From assembly GCA_000827205.1 (NCBI GenBank), contig KN832554.1:1486345-1550344 (forward strand): DNA of 64,000 nt, in the 5' to 3' direction. The notes under the pieces are model-generated. The model did not search any database. It was not told the DNA's origin and saw only the letters and a list, made by a program, of their open reading frames with translations. The DNA comes from Plicaturopsis crispa FD-325 SS-3. Lineage: Eukaryota > Basidiomycota > Agaricomycetes > Amylocorticiales > Amylocorticiaceae. Positions within the stretch are counted from its first letter, which is position 1; the number at the start of each line of letters is the position of its first letter. Positions 11,759-25,926 of this stretch are shown one piece after another. A program made the position numbers and the translations under genes.

Positions 11759-13132
11759 ATTTCGATCGCCCTCGTGTTTACTACATAGAGCTTCCTTGTT
11801 GTATACTTGCTCTGTATTTTTTTTTCGTATATGCGCTCTCTATATATTTGCTGTACAGCCAAGGGGCGTCGAAAACTCTAATTTGCGGAAACAACTACCC
11901 CCCTATGGTGGCTTAGCGACTTCCCGGGGTCCCAGTTTTACTCGATTCCGCACTTTTCTCCTCACTTTTCTCTAACTCACCCAAAACGCACTCAAATCGC
12001 TTGTTGGAGGTGTCCATGGCCATCCCTGAGGCCATGGTACCTCAAATATGTATACACAATCTGGACTTGGCTACGACATCTTGTGCAATAACACTTTGAT
12101 GTCTTTTGGTGCGCACGGACCCGCGACCGCTTAGATAATGGACGTGTACGCGAGTCTACAGACTCAATGCTCGCCGGTGAGTACCTTGCACGACGTGCAT
12201 ACCTCTCGGTATGTTCCTTCAAGCTCTTATGCTTTCTGACATGATGTACATCGACCTCTCAGACAATATTCAGCAGCTTTTCCAACTCGACGCGTGCAAA
12301 AATGGACGCGTGAGCGACCGTGCTTGCCTGCACACATGCATGGGCACCGCCGCGCGCGCGGAAACGGACACAGACGCTCGAAACGCGTGAACGAGAGAGA
12401 GAGAACAAGACATCAAACGCGAAGAATGATGGGCAGTATGCTCGTCGATCGACGCCGTCTGTTTCTCCTAACTTAGGTGCGACACAGACGTGTCGGTGCA
12501 TGCAGCTGGGCGGGGAGGCGAGCCCCAGACTCTAGATACCAGTGAGCACTGAGCCATCTTCTCAATACTGCTTACTCGTTAATCGGCGCCGCATGGATAG
12601 GACACCGGCAATTTGTGTGCGCCATTCTCGCGCACGCCATCCTCGACGCCTTGCCGTCGTCGCCCTTCGCACTGCCATATCTGCGTACTCCGTCATCGTG
12701 CGCATCAGCCATGCCCCCAATCATAGTGTCGATGCTAATGCAATTGTCGATGCTAATGCAATTATCTTCATTCCGCTGTGGAAAGCGCAAACTTACGCCC
12801 GGTGCCGTTGAAGCTCAGAGGGTCGCCTCGAATTGTTAACCATGTACTATGAGTAATACTACAGGCTCCTTTCTACTGCCCTATACTATCTCAAAATGCT
12901 TGTTTTGTATCTCTATGTACTTAGCTATGGACACCCCAGGATTTGCCCAGTAGCCGCATTACCTTTGCGCGGCTTGTCTTGGGTTCAGCCACCGATTGGT
13001 CGTAGGCGAGTTCTCGGGGTCCTGGCCTTGCACTTTTCGGTAGTTGGTTTTCTGCTTTAGAGTTTCCGACGCCCCTTGTGTACAGCGGAGGTTTTGTATA
13101 GCACATCGTTTTATCATTGCAGTCGAGTTCTG
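11759..13132. other. Gene-poor gap between convergent genes
   Basis: About 1.37 kb lying between the 3' ends of the zinc-cluster gene and the Kre9-like gene. Only short frames without splice logic or recognisable motifs occur. AT-rich sequence at about 11800-11900 probably belongs to the 3' UTR of the regulator. A perfect 18-bp tandem duplication lies at 12728-12763. I saw no tRNA and no transposon end. Confidence 0.4.
12728..12763. repeat. Two perfect tandem copies of an 18-bp unit
   Basis: The unit GTCGATGCTAATGCAATT occurs twice back to back, with no further copies on either side. It sits in non-coding sequence and is most simply a replication-slippage duplication. Confidence 0.9.
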
Positions 13133-14319
13133 TTACATGAAAAGCACGGGCACGAGGAAAGCTAGCCAGGTATACGTTCCAAGTTCTCTTTGAGCGTGTG
13201 TCCCATCGTTCGCTTTGATCATTCCCGAGTTCTGGGTGTGCGCAGAAGGGAACGCCGCGGTTGTTGGCTGCGCTTGCTGGGGCATGCCCACTGTAGGCTC
13301 TGGTTTCGCGGCAGCGCTTCCCTGGGCGGGCGAGCTCGGAGATGCCGCGCTCTTGCTTTTCTTCATCCCGGTCGCGGTGGGAGCAGCCATTGGCGTCGCC
13401 GAGCCCGTTTCATTGGTGTCGGCGTCAGTGGCTTTAGCATCCGACCGCGAGCCGCTGGACGACCCTTTCCGATCGCCTTTCGTTTTCGAGTCGTCGGGGG
13501 AGTCATCCAGCTTCGAAGTCGCGTCCGAGTCAGCGTCGGGGTCGTCTTCCGACGATTCCTTCGCTTCCTTGGCTGCTGCCTTCTTAGCCGCTTTCCGAGA
13601 GCGACCCGAGCTTTCCGGTATTGTATCGGGCTTTGACGATGGGTCTGGGTCTACACCAGTCGCCGTGCTAGAAGCGACTTCTGAACTAGTGCTATCTGTG
13701 GTATTTGCCGCGGTTTGGCCCGCTCCCCAGGGAGGTGCATCACCGTTGGGCTGGGCTGCGTTGGCTGGGGGAGTGGTTTCTCCAGAGGGAGACGCGATCT
13801 ATAAACGTGCATGAGATTATGACAACGAGAGGTCTATTCATGACGGCGGAAATCTTACCGTGAAGCGGCTCGTCCACTTCGAGTTGGCCTGGTCGTCATC
13901 GTTGGTGAACTGTGTGCGTAAACTGATTCAGCACGTTTGTCGCAATGCATAGACTCAATCAATCGTGAATACCTCGTAGAAGTAGATGCTCGAGTAGGGA
14001 TCAACAGCAGGGCAAGTCCAGTTGAAGGGCGTGAGGCTGGCATCGGTTCCGTCAAGAGCGGAAGTCACTGGTGCAACGAGCGTCATTGCGCTGTTCGATC
14101 CCGACATGAGCTCTGTTCGATATCTTTAGCAACCGTCAAGATACTTGAGAGAGATATCGTACTGATTGACACGTTTTTCCACGCGCCTGTGGTATCGGGA
14201 GCCCACTTGATTGTGCAGTTCGATCCTGCATTGAATACGTCGCTAGGGCCTGGAGAAGAAGGAGAGAGATCTGCGACGACCAAAGACGAGAGCATGAGTA
14301 TGGACAGAATTGAAGACAT
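13133..14319 (-). CDS. Kre9/Knh1-type Ser-Thr-rich GPI-anchored cell-surface protein
   Basis: Secreted protein predicted to end up on the membrane or cell wall by a GPI anchor. The chosen ATG gives a signal peptide, MSSILSILMLSSLVVADL, directly followed by the domain start SPSSPGPSDVFNAGSNCTIK, W, then WKNVSIKLMSGSNSAMTLV and SALDGTDASLTPFNWTCPAV. This is the pattern of the yeast cell-wall synthesis Kre9/Knh1 N-terminal domain (Ser-Thr-rich GPI-anchored membrane family). The next exons give YEFTNDDDQANSKWTSRFT. A long Ser/Ala/Lys/Asp-rich region follows, and the C-terminus is hydrophobic (GTYTWLAFLVPVLFM) as expected for GPI attachment. Three introns; the acceptor before KLMSGSN was chosen because it alone keeps the family motif in frame. 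In yeast the domain links to beta-1,6-glucan assembly; that role here is inferred. Confidence 0.85.
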
Positions 14320-14968
14320 CGATGATGAATGGGCTGAGATAGAGGGTTTGAGAGAGAGAGGTTTTTTTGAGAGAAGAAAAAAAAAGTCGATTATGCGGTA
14401 CCAGACCGAAAAAGAAAAAAGGATATGGAATGAGAAGAGGGGGAATATACAAGTCGAACTACTACCGATGCAAGATAAATGCATTTTATAGCCCTCTAGG
14501 GCGGGGAAGCGAGACATTTGCGAGACTTACGGTCAGTCTCAGATAGCGGAAGTCAGGTCAGGTCTTCAATGGACCCGAATTCAAGGTCAAATGTCTGTGG
14601 ATTTGACACAGCGTGTCAGTCTATGAGCCTATAATAAATATCACAGGAAGTAAGCATATATACTGCTGTCAAATCATGACAATAAATACCGGCTTCATCG
14701 CGTGCGCACTGTCAGAGACAACGATGCAGTCGCTCAGTCGATCCTACTTAAGTACTTTCGTTCTGAACCGCGTCGGTGGCGCGGCGCCTGCCGAGAGATA
14801 AATCTCGATCACCTGTGCCGCGGTCGTCCTGTGGTGCGTTCACGGTTCGTGTCAACGCTCGAGTTGCTCTCGCAACCCATTTCCTGCCTGTCGGTGCAGC
14901 TCTGTTCTACATTTGTGCTCTTCTGGGGCTGCTGTACACCGTGAAACTCGCCCAGTCTCAACCAATCT
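14320..14968. other. Divergent intergenic region (Kre9-like / VPS24)
   Basis: About 650 bp between two divergent starts, presumably carrying both promoters. A purine-rich stretch on the plus strand (GAGAGAGA and an A-run at about 14350-14420) lies in the 5' leader of the GPI-protein gene. No coding frame is supported. Confidence 0.4.
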
Positions 14969-15823
14969 ATGCAATCCATCAATCGTTTCCTTTACGGTCC
15001 AACGCCGGACGAGAAGATACGTGCATGGCAGGCCAAACTTCGTGCTGAGAGTAGGCAACTTGACCGGGAGATGAGGCAGGTTGGAAAGCTGTGTTACCAC
15101 CTTTGCCGTCGTCGCTAACATCCTACTAGTTAGACATGGCGACAAACAAGGCGCGCCAGAGTGTCAAGCAACTCGCCGCGAAGGGTGACGTCAAGTCAGC
15201 CCGAATATTGGCCCGCGAGGTTGTGAGGAGCAATAAGCAGAAGGACAGGCTCTCAGTGAGCAAGGCACGCCTAGGGTCTATAGGCACCCAACTGTCGCAA
15301 CAGATGGGTGCGTCTTCGTTGAAATACCAGGTTTTCGGCTGTTCTGACATGCGCTTGGACGTAGCGATGGTGAAAGTGACAGGATCGCTGCAGAAGTCGA
15401 CGGAGATCATGAAGCTCTCCAACTCCTTGATAAAGCTGCCACAAATAAGCCAGACAATGCGCGAGATGAGTATGGAAATGACGAAGGTGCGTGAAGTGTG
15501 TATCACGACCCAGTGCCCAATATTGACATGTAAACAGGCTGGAATAATGGAAGAAATGATGGAAGATACCCTAGAGATGGATGAGGATGAGGAGCTTGAG
15601 GAAGAAGCCGACGCTGAGGTGGATAAGATTCTGTTCAACCTGACAGATGGCAAGCTAGGTCAAGCAGGATCTGTGGGCACAGAACTTCCGGTAAGCAACT
15701 CGACATGCCTGTATGTATCGGGCCTGACCAAACATCCAGACACCGGAGAGCAATCTGGAGGAAGAGGAGACAGAGAGAACGATGGAGCAATACAGGCAGC
15801 AGCTGAACGGGTTGCTCTCATAG
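14969..15823 (+). CDS. VPS24: ESCRT-III subunit Vps24/CHMP3
   Basis: Component of the ESCRT-III polymer that remodels endosomal membranes during multivesicular body sorting. Five exons. The start exon gives MQSINRFLYGPTPDEKIRAW and ends REMRQ. Exon 2 gives LDMATNKARQSVKQLAAKGD and LAREVVRSNKQKDRL. Exon 3 begins within MAMVKVTGSLQKSTEIMK and has LPQISQTMREMSMEMTK. Exon 4 has AGIMEEMMEDTLEMDEDEEL and DAEVDKILFNLTDGKLG. The last exon is acidic (ESNLEEEETERTMEQYR) and ends QQLNGLLS, resembling a C-terminal MIT-interacting helix. GSLQKSTEIMK with AGIMEEMxEDT separates it from other Snf7-family members and points to Vps24/CHMP3. Length of about 215 residues fits the family. Confidence 0.92.
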
Positions 15824-16087
15824 AAAGCTTCCTTGGACTGACCTTTCGCATTTATTCACGCGGTTTCGTTGTATTTATATTCTGCTACTTCGAGTGTACT
15901 TATGATCATTCTTGGGCTGTGCTTTCTGCGACGGTGCGCAAAGGAAATGTAAGAATTGACATGAGGATGAACATGAAATTCGGGCCTTGACGGGTCTACC
16001 ATGTGGTCTTTCCGTCTGCTCCGATCATCATCATTTCTGTGTCGGAATCTCGTTTTTTGAAGCTTTCACTCTCTCCCTGTATTCGCC

Positions 16088-18471
<2,384 letters not shown>

Positions 18472-21400
18472 ATGACCGACGAAACTACCACTTCGCAAAA
18501 TCAGCCCAAGAAGGACGACAAGGCCAATCCCCCTGGCAATCGCGCTCCTCCTAAGAGGAACAGCAAATCCAGCCCAAGACCTGCTAATGGCAGTAACAAC
18601 TCGAACCAGGGAACTTCGCGTCCCACGTCCAGGACCGGCAACAAGAAGTCTGTGTCTCTGAACGCGGGCGCTGGAGAATCCGGTTCGGATACCTCCAAGA
18701 AGGCGCCTGACAACAAGAAGCCAGACCAGCGCAACAAGAGTCAGGGAGGGGGTGGAAAGCCAGGACCTCACCGCAAAGGTCAACCCTCTCAGAGCGGACG
18801 CCAAAATTCCAATAACAATAAGGATCAAGCTCCGTCCAAAACCTCGCCGACCCCGGCCTCTGGTTCAGACTCCAACGACGCTCTCACTTCCCTGCAGAGC
18901 CTCATTGCTGACCTCAAGACCACCTCACCCGCTAACCAGGGTAACTCTAACAATTCATTGGGCAACTCCATCCACGCACCCCAGGCCTCCAACCTGCCCC
19001 CCAATGCGCCTGTCTTCCAGCCCGGCGCTGCAGCGTACCCGGGGGCTAACCCTGCTCACCGCAAAGCAGCGTCTCTCGGCGCGACGGCACTCTCCGGCAA
19101 CTTCAATTCATTCGCTCCGCACCTTGGAGCGATGGCGGAGGCGGAGGAGCCAGGCAGCGCGTCCTTCGAGGAAGGAGAAATCCCCGAGAACTACTATCCT
19201 CAGCCCGGCCACCAGCCGCGCTCTCAGTCCCAGAGCTTCATGGCTCCGCGTTTCGCGGCCTTAGCCGCTCAGCAAGAACAGGGCCAAGACCACGTGGGTC
19301 CGACTGGCAGACCTCAGCTTGCGCCAGGCTTCATGTTTGGCGCAACTGGAGGAAGAAGGCGTACGTCCTCTGCTGCGGGCCCCATGGGCCCTCCCATCAA
19401 TGAGGAGGACGTCGGATTCCAATTCCCTCAGCAGCAGCAGCAGCAGCACTTCCAGCCTGATGCTCCGCCTCATGAGCGTCAAGGACACAGGAAAACCGAG
19501 AGTGCTGAAATCACCGGCATCATGGCCGAGCAGGTACCGCCCTCGTAGCTCCGCATGCATCCGCATGCATCGTACAATTTGACTCACATTAATTTGAATA
19601 GATCGCCCTTCAGAGCCAAATCGAGGCTTTGCAGCAACAGCAACAGCAGCTCTACCAGCAGCAACTTGCGTCAAACCAAGTATTGTCTCTGCAGACTCCT
19701 GGCCTTGCGCCGAACCGTGGTGCAGCGCACAGACGCGTACAGAGCACTGTTCCCATGAGCCTTGGCGGCGGCAACGGGTTCGGTCAGCAGAATGCCATGG
19801 GTCAATTCGGAAGCTTGAACGGCTTAAACCTCGGACTCGACGGTCAAACTCAGGGTGTCCCCAGAGGGCATGGCCGCAGGCACAGCGTGAACGTTGTGAA
19901 CAAATCTGGTGGTCAGGCCGGTGGATCTATCAGCTATGGTAACCCATATGCCGGCCAAGAGGGCTTCGACGACGGATTCCAAGCTCCTCCCGGCTTTGGC
20001 GGTCACTCTCGCCAGGCCTCCCGTGCCGATTCGAGCTGGCGCATCAGTGAGTTTCTCTAGTGTTCAAATTCTTGTCATCGCTAACTTTTGATTAGATGGA
20101 GGTGTCGGTGGTGTTCAAGGGAACACCGCTTTCGCTGCAGATCTTGCTCAGGCGCAGGCTCAGCTTCAGAGCCTCCAGCAATTCCGCGCCGCCGCAGGTG
20201 GCCATCACCAGAAGATGCCGTCGTTCAGCTTCCCGAACATGCTGCCGAACATGATGGCTGCCAATATGATGGGCCTCGGTCTTGGAGGGATCAACCTCCT
20301 CCAGCAACAGCAGCAGCAATTCCAGTCCCAGCTTCAGCAGCAGACCAACCAGCCGCAGCGCAAATCCTTGTTCGCTCCTTACCTCCCGCAGGCATCTCTG
20401 CCCCCGCTTCTCGCAGCGGGCAAGCTCGTTGTCGGCATCCTTCGTGTCAACAAGCGCAACCGCTCCGACGCTTATGTTGCCACTGAAGTCCTCGACGCCG
20501 ACATCTACATCTGTGGTTCCAAAGATCGTAACCGTGCGCTGGAAGGTGACATTGTTGCCGTTGAACTGCTCGACGTGGATGAGGTCTGGGGTACGAAGAA
20601 GGAGAAGGAAGAGAAGAAGAGGAAAAAGGAAGAGAACGCCGCCTACGACCTCAAGTCCACGGGAGGTCGCAAGGATGACAAAAAGAAAGACGATGTCGAA
20701 GTTGAGGGTCAGGGTCTCATGCTCTTCGAGGACGAAGAGTAAGTCAGACCATCAAGCCTTCGATTGTCTTCTTACTGATTCGCTCGTTAGGGTCACCGAT
20801 GAAATCAAGCCTCAATTCGCCGGCCACGTCGTGGCCGTTGTAGAGCGTATGCCCGGCCAGCTCTTCTCGGGCACTCTGGGCCTCTTGAGGCCGTCTTCTG
20901 CTGCGACCAAGGAAAAGCAGGAGGCCGAGCGCCGCGAGCGTGAAGGTGACCGCGGGGATGAGCCAAGGCGCGCTCCTATGGAGCGTCCCAAGATCGTCTG
21001 GTTCAAGCCTACCGACAAACGTGTCCCTCTCATTGCTATCCCTACTGAACAGGCCCCTCCCGACTTCGTTCAAAACTCGGATGCCTACGTCGACAAGCTC
21101 TTCGTGGCTTGCATCAAGCGCCATGTTAGTCCTGCGATACTGTATCATGAGTTCTTCTGCTGACATCCAACCTCGATATAGCCTATTAGCTCTCTTCATC
21201 CTTTCGGAACACTCGTAGAGGAGCTTGGACCCATCGGTGATATTGAAGTCGAGACGAGTGCATTGCTCAAGGACTGCAACTTCCCCACCGAGGACTTCAC
21301 AGACAATGTCATGAAGTGCCTGCCTCCTACTCCTTGGACGTACGTAACCACCTCATTTCTGTTGTGCTATCTTCTGATTTTGCCTCTTCATTCTTCCAGG

Positions 21401-23473
21401 ATTCCTGAGCGCGAGTTCGAGATTCGCAAGGACCTACGCGGCGAGCGTGTCTTTACTATCGACCCCGATACCGCCAAAGACCTGGACGATGCACTGTCCG
21501 TCAAGCTCAACGATGACGGCACCTACGATATCGGTGTGCATATTGCAGATGTGTCGTATTTCGTCAAGCCCAACACTGCATTGGACCGTGATGCGCGTAA
21601 ACGTGCTACCAGTGTCTACCTTGTTCAGCGTGCTGTCCCCATGCTGCCTCCGGCGCTTAGCGAACAGCTTTGTAGTCTCGTTCCCGGACAGGATCGGTTG
21701 ACGTTCTCTGTCATATTCACGATGTCGAAGGACGCGAAGATCTTGAAGAAATGGTTCGGCAAGACCATCATCAAGTAAGTTCGCTCGTTGAGCTCGTAAA
21801 CACATACTCATTGCCTCTGCGCTCAGATCTGCGGCCAAGCTTTCATACAAAGATGCACAGAACGTCATCGACGGAAAGATCTTGGGAAGCGTACCCGTTG
21901 CTCCCGAGCACGACGCTGCAGGCATTGAGCACGATGTCAAAGTCCTTGAGAGTCTTGCCAAGCAATTGAGGGCAGCCCGATTCCAGAATGGATGCCTCAG
22001 CCTCGAGTCCCTCCGCCTTTCCTTCAAACTGGAAGACAATGGCATGCCATCTGACTGCTGGCAATACGAGCGGACAGATGCTAATGATCTGATCGAAGAG
22101 GTAAGGTATTATCCTACTGCCTGATGACGACGTCTAATAGTTCGTGGCGAAGTTCATGCTTGCGAGCAATATCGCAGTTGCTCAGCAGATTGCTCTCAAT
22201 CTTCCCGAACAGGCCCTACTTCGTCGTCACGATTACCCGATGGAGCGTCGCCTTGTAAGCCCTCTCCGCTGACGCGGTATGTGACTTGACTGACACACTT
22301 GTAGAACGCATTCGCCGAGCGCGCTGCGCGCCTAGGATATAAGATGGACACTGCGTCCGCGGGCTCTTTGATGAAATCTTTCGAAGCCGTCGACGACCCC
22401 ACTGCTCGCAGGCTTTTGGAATTGCTGTCCTTCAAGGCCACCCATCGCGCTAAATATTTCTGCGCTGGTATGCTCGACATCGCCAAATATGGCCATTTCG
22501 CGCTGAACGTGCCTCTGTACACGCACTTCACTTCACCTATTCGTCGCTATGCGGACGTCCTTGTTCACCGTCAGTTGGAATCCGTTTTGCAGACTGGTGG
22601 TGACCCTAAGTTCACGATGGACCGTGATGCTGTCGCCAAGGTGGCGCAGCAGTGCAACATGTAAGCCTTCGTACCCTACATGATAGCTACACGCTCTCAT
22701 CTTCTGCCACGCTTACAGCAAGAGGGATTCCGCACACCTTGCTCAGGAGCAGTCTACTCACTTGTTCCTCTGCGTGTTGATCGCGGACCTTACGCAGAGA
22801 TACGGTCCCGTCATTCGTCAAGCCAAGGTTGTCGGAGTTCTCGACGCCGCGTTTGATGTCCTCGTACCCGAATTCGGGATCGAAAAGAGGGTCCATGTTG
22901 ACCAGATGCCCATCGATGTATGTATTCAATCGTTGCTTTCCCATTACAGTGGACTGACATCAGCGAATAGAACCACGTATATGACGAGCACACGCACACC
23001 CTCCAGATCTACTGGTCTAACCGTGACGTGATCAGTTGGCTCGCCGAGAACAGCGACGACGAGCACCTGAAGAAGGTCAAGCAGAACGCCGAGCAGCACG
23101 CTTTGAAGATGGAAGTTGCCTCGCGCTCAGTGCATGACGAGAAGGCCCTGTTCGACGAGGATGACGCTGATGAGGACGAGATCGTGCTGGGTCGCTCAGA
23201 CCGTGTTGAGGCTGAGAAGGAAACCTCGAAACAGCGCCTTCTGTCCATTGCCAAGGTCCAGCCAGAGTTCGAAGGCCTGCGCCGCACCGCTGCCGGTCAC
23301 AAGATTCAGGATATCAGAGAGCTTATGACCGTACCGGTACGTCCATCACGCCGCACCCTTGTGTTTTCTGGCACTCACGCATTATATAGGTCATCGTCAC
23401 CGCAGACCTCACCAAGAGCCCGCCTGTCATCAAGGTCTACAGTGTCAACCCTTACGCCGAGCAGAAGAAGTGA
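18472..23473 (+). CDS. SSD1: Ssd1/Dis3L2-like RNB-domain RNA-binding protein
   Basis: Cytoplasmic RNA-binding protein of the RNase II/Dis3L2 family. Yeast Ssd1 represses translation of cell-wall mRNAs. About 12 exons and roughly 1,470 residues. Residues 1 to about 600 are disordered, Ser/Asn/Gln-rich with polyQ-like runs. Two cold-shock-like domains follow, starting near [20 protein letters not shown] and [20 protein letters not shown], with a Lys/Glu-rich insertion. The RNB domain opens [20 protein letters not shown] and has the active-site string [15 protein letters not shown], in which all four Asp of the RNase II catalytic site are present. It continues with [18 protein letters not shown] and [20 protein letters not shown]. 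The C-terminal S1-like part ends [19 protein letters not shown]. Five Hx[KR]xx[S/T] NDR-kinase sites occur in the N-terminal region. Family call is firm; whether it is an active nuclease is inference. Confidence 0.93.
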
Positions 23474-24099
23474 GGCCCTCGCTCTGCGCTCACGTTCCTC
23501 CGATGTTGTACGATATTCCCGAGCCGTTGAACACATGTCTTCCCTCCTACCCCTCGATCTCTTCCACCACTGACTCAGCCACGCATGGCTTCAAACCATT
23601 CCCTCCACACTTCCCTGTTCAACACTGCTACGTTTTCACCGTTACATGTTGCGCACGATGCTATTGGGTATGCTTTTGCAAGCTTTGTTTGTCGTATGAT
23701 TGTCGTTGTATAACTGTTGACGAGAAAATCTATTATATATGCCTTCCACCTCACTCAGATGCACTGGATATGATTGAACCACTCCAATGCACGCAGTGCG
23801 GGCTCTCGTGGTGGCAAGGGCTTGTCAACTATAACATTTACGATCACACGTAAGATGGTCAATCAGTCCTGGGACATCGCTGGAATTCGGTGAGAGGAAA
23901 GGAACGAACGAAAGATACAAGGGACGTGGAGTAGAGGACGGGAAGTATGCTAAGGAGCAGGATACAGTTTGTACGAGGAAACGGGCTACAGAATAGATGC
24001 AGGTCGTGATTGATCAGACAAGGATCGGTCATGATAGAAAGAAATAGATAGGTAAGATATCTACAAGAAAAGGAAGGAAGACGGCCTTAAGCAATGCGA
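23474..24099. other. Convergent intergenic region (SSD1-like / BTB gene)
   Basis: About 625 bp between two 3' ends. The SSD1 side is T-rich, while the right half is purine-rich on the plus strand (GAAAGGAACGAACGAAAG near 23897), as expected for the 3' UTR of the minus-strand gene. No supported coding frame. Confidence 0.4.
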
Positions 24100-25658
24100 T
24101 CATAACCATCCTGGCGGAGGACTAGCAGGGAGAGGACTGCCTTTGATGCCAACGCGTGACGGTGACATGGCCGGCGACATGATCCCAACCTCGTCCGCAA
24201 CGATGCTCCTTGTGCTAGCTGCGGCAGCCGCATCTCCCCGGCCCACATAATCTCCCTGCCCAGCACGGCTGTCGCGGTCGCGAAATGTATGCGCGCTGCG
24301 GATCGAGCCATTGAGACTGGCGCTGCTGCCGCCACGCGAGTGCACGCGCACGGATTGCCGCGCACGGATCTCGTCGGTGCATAGCTTGTAGAGCTCCTCG
24401 AGGTCGAGATACCGCGCTTCGTCGCGTAGCTCGAGGAGGGCTTCGAGGCGCGAGGATGACGAAGACGTCAGCTGGACAGCGCGCGGAAGGACGGCTGGAG
24501 CCTCAGGCGTTGATAGCGGGGAGCGTAGGTACGTTAGAATATGTGCGTATCTAGATTATATCGGTCAGATTGACGCCTTCAACGCAGATACATGGTTACT
24601 CACGGAGCACTTGGTCTGTCGAGGAATATATGTACATTGGTGGGGGACATGGGCAGAAGGCCAGACGACGTCAGATGGTTGCGGAATATCGAGTTGAACG
24701 AGCTGTCGGGGACGAAGGAGGAGTCATTCGAAGCTACCGAGGCGTCAGACTCCCGTCGCGGGAACATCAGCGTATTGAGGTACGTGGAAAGGTACGACGG
24801 ACGCGACGTAAGGGTGCTCATCGTCGTACGAAGTGTCGCTGTGCACGTTTCGAGGGTCACAATAACCTTGGACGGGTCAGTCGCACCATTCGGAATTGCC
24901 GACATGAGGATGGGCTCGAACGGAGGCTGCACTGGTGAGGACGGGATGTTGTTCGGGAGGAGCGGCACGGGAGGGTAGTAATCGGAATTGCGAGGTGATC
25001 CCCGCTTCAACGACGGACGGCGAGGGACAGGAGCAGGTGCCAAAGTCGGCGCATCCAACGGGAGTGGTGGAGGCGCACGTGTTGGGCGAGGCGGGCTTGT
25101 CGACTCCCGCAATGCAAGGTTCGGCGTGCTCTGTGACGCCCTACGAAGCTGCGTCGATGTTGGGAGCGGCAAAGGCGGGAGCGGCGGGCTGTCAGGGGGC
25201 GACGGTAGCTCTCGTAGACTTTGGCTCTCCTCCGGGTACTCCTCAATCACATCAGCGCGACTCCCAACTTCCTCCTGAATTGTCCTGTCCTCCACATGCG
25301 TCGCGAGAGCCTCCTGGGGCGTCCGGACGATTGTTGCACCAGAGCCCAAGGTGCCACTGCGTAGCGGGCTCACGATGTCCATGTAATTGTTCATCTTCGG
25401 CTCCGATATTCGTATCGGTTTCGACACGGTGTAAGTCGTAGACTTCCCGGAGGACGAAGATGCGCGATTGAGCCAAGTCATGGGATTCGTCTTGGATAGC
25501 GATGGAGCGCGACCGCGGGGAGGGGATGTGGGTGGTGATACAGGCGTTTTGTGGGTTGTAGGATAGAGCTCCTGCTCTTCCGCAAGGTGGTTATAATACC
25601 GAGAACTTGAAGGGGGAGGTGGCGAGACCGGCTGCGCACGGTGAGTAGAAACAATCAT
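24100..25658 (-). CDS. BTB/POZ-like (T1-type) domain protein with Pro/Ser-rich N-terminus
   Basis: Likely protein-interaction adaptor; precise role unknown. Two exons give about 500 residues. The first half is low-complexity and Pro/Ser-rich (PPPPSSSRYYNHLAEEQELY; LPSPPDSPPLPPLPLPTS). A BTB-like fold follows: KVIVTLETCTATLRTTMSTL, RPSYLSTYLNTLMF, then a Ser/Asp-rich insertion, VHIFLDRPSAPYAHILTYLR and RLEALLELRDEARYLDLEEL followed by YKLCTDEI. The pattern of beta strand, hydrophobic helix, FLDR and a YLDLxELxxLC helix pair is typical of the KCTD/T1 class of BTB domains. The C-terminal 90 residues are Ser/Arg/Gly-rich and disordered. The single intron (near 24545-24600) falls inside the BTB domain after DRPSAP and keeps frame exactly. 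Divergent from the Rpr2-like gene with about 270 bp between starts. Confidence 0.75.
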
Positions 25659-25926
25659 GGCGGGCGTGGTGGTGGTGGTAAGAGAGGTAAAAGCGAATGG
25701 GAAGGAATGAAAGGGCTCTGAGGGCGGTTTAAGAGACAAAAGTGTGCCATTGAGACGTAATCTGCAAATTTTAGCCAAGGACAATTGGAGAAGGGAAAAC
25801 AATGGGCCTCGAAAGCAGAACAAAAGACAAACGCCAACACAACTCCTGCCTAATCGGGCGTGGGAAAGCACCCCAGAAGCGCTATCGTGCTGAAATTCTT
25901 TGCCGGTCCCGAAACTATCGTCCTCG

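Noticed and set aside
12728-12763. Direct repeat as a possible CRISPR or regulatory iteron
   Set aside because: Only two perfect copies with no spacer, in a eukaryotic genome; simplest as a slippage duplication.
13215-13814. Plus-strand frame of about 200 codons rich in Val/Ala/Ser
   Set aside because: Antisense to the Ser/Ala/Asp-rich region of the Kre9-like GPI protein.
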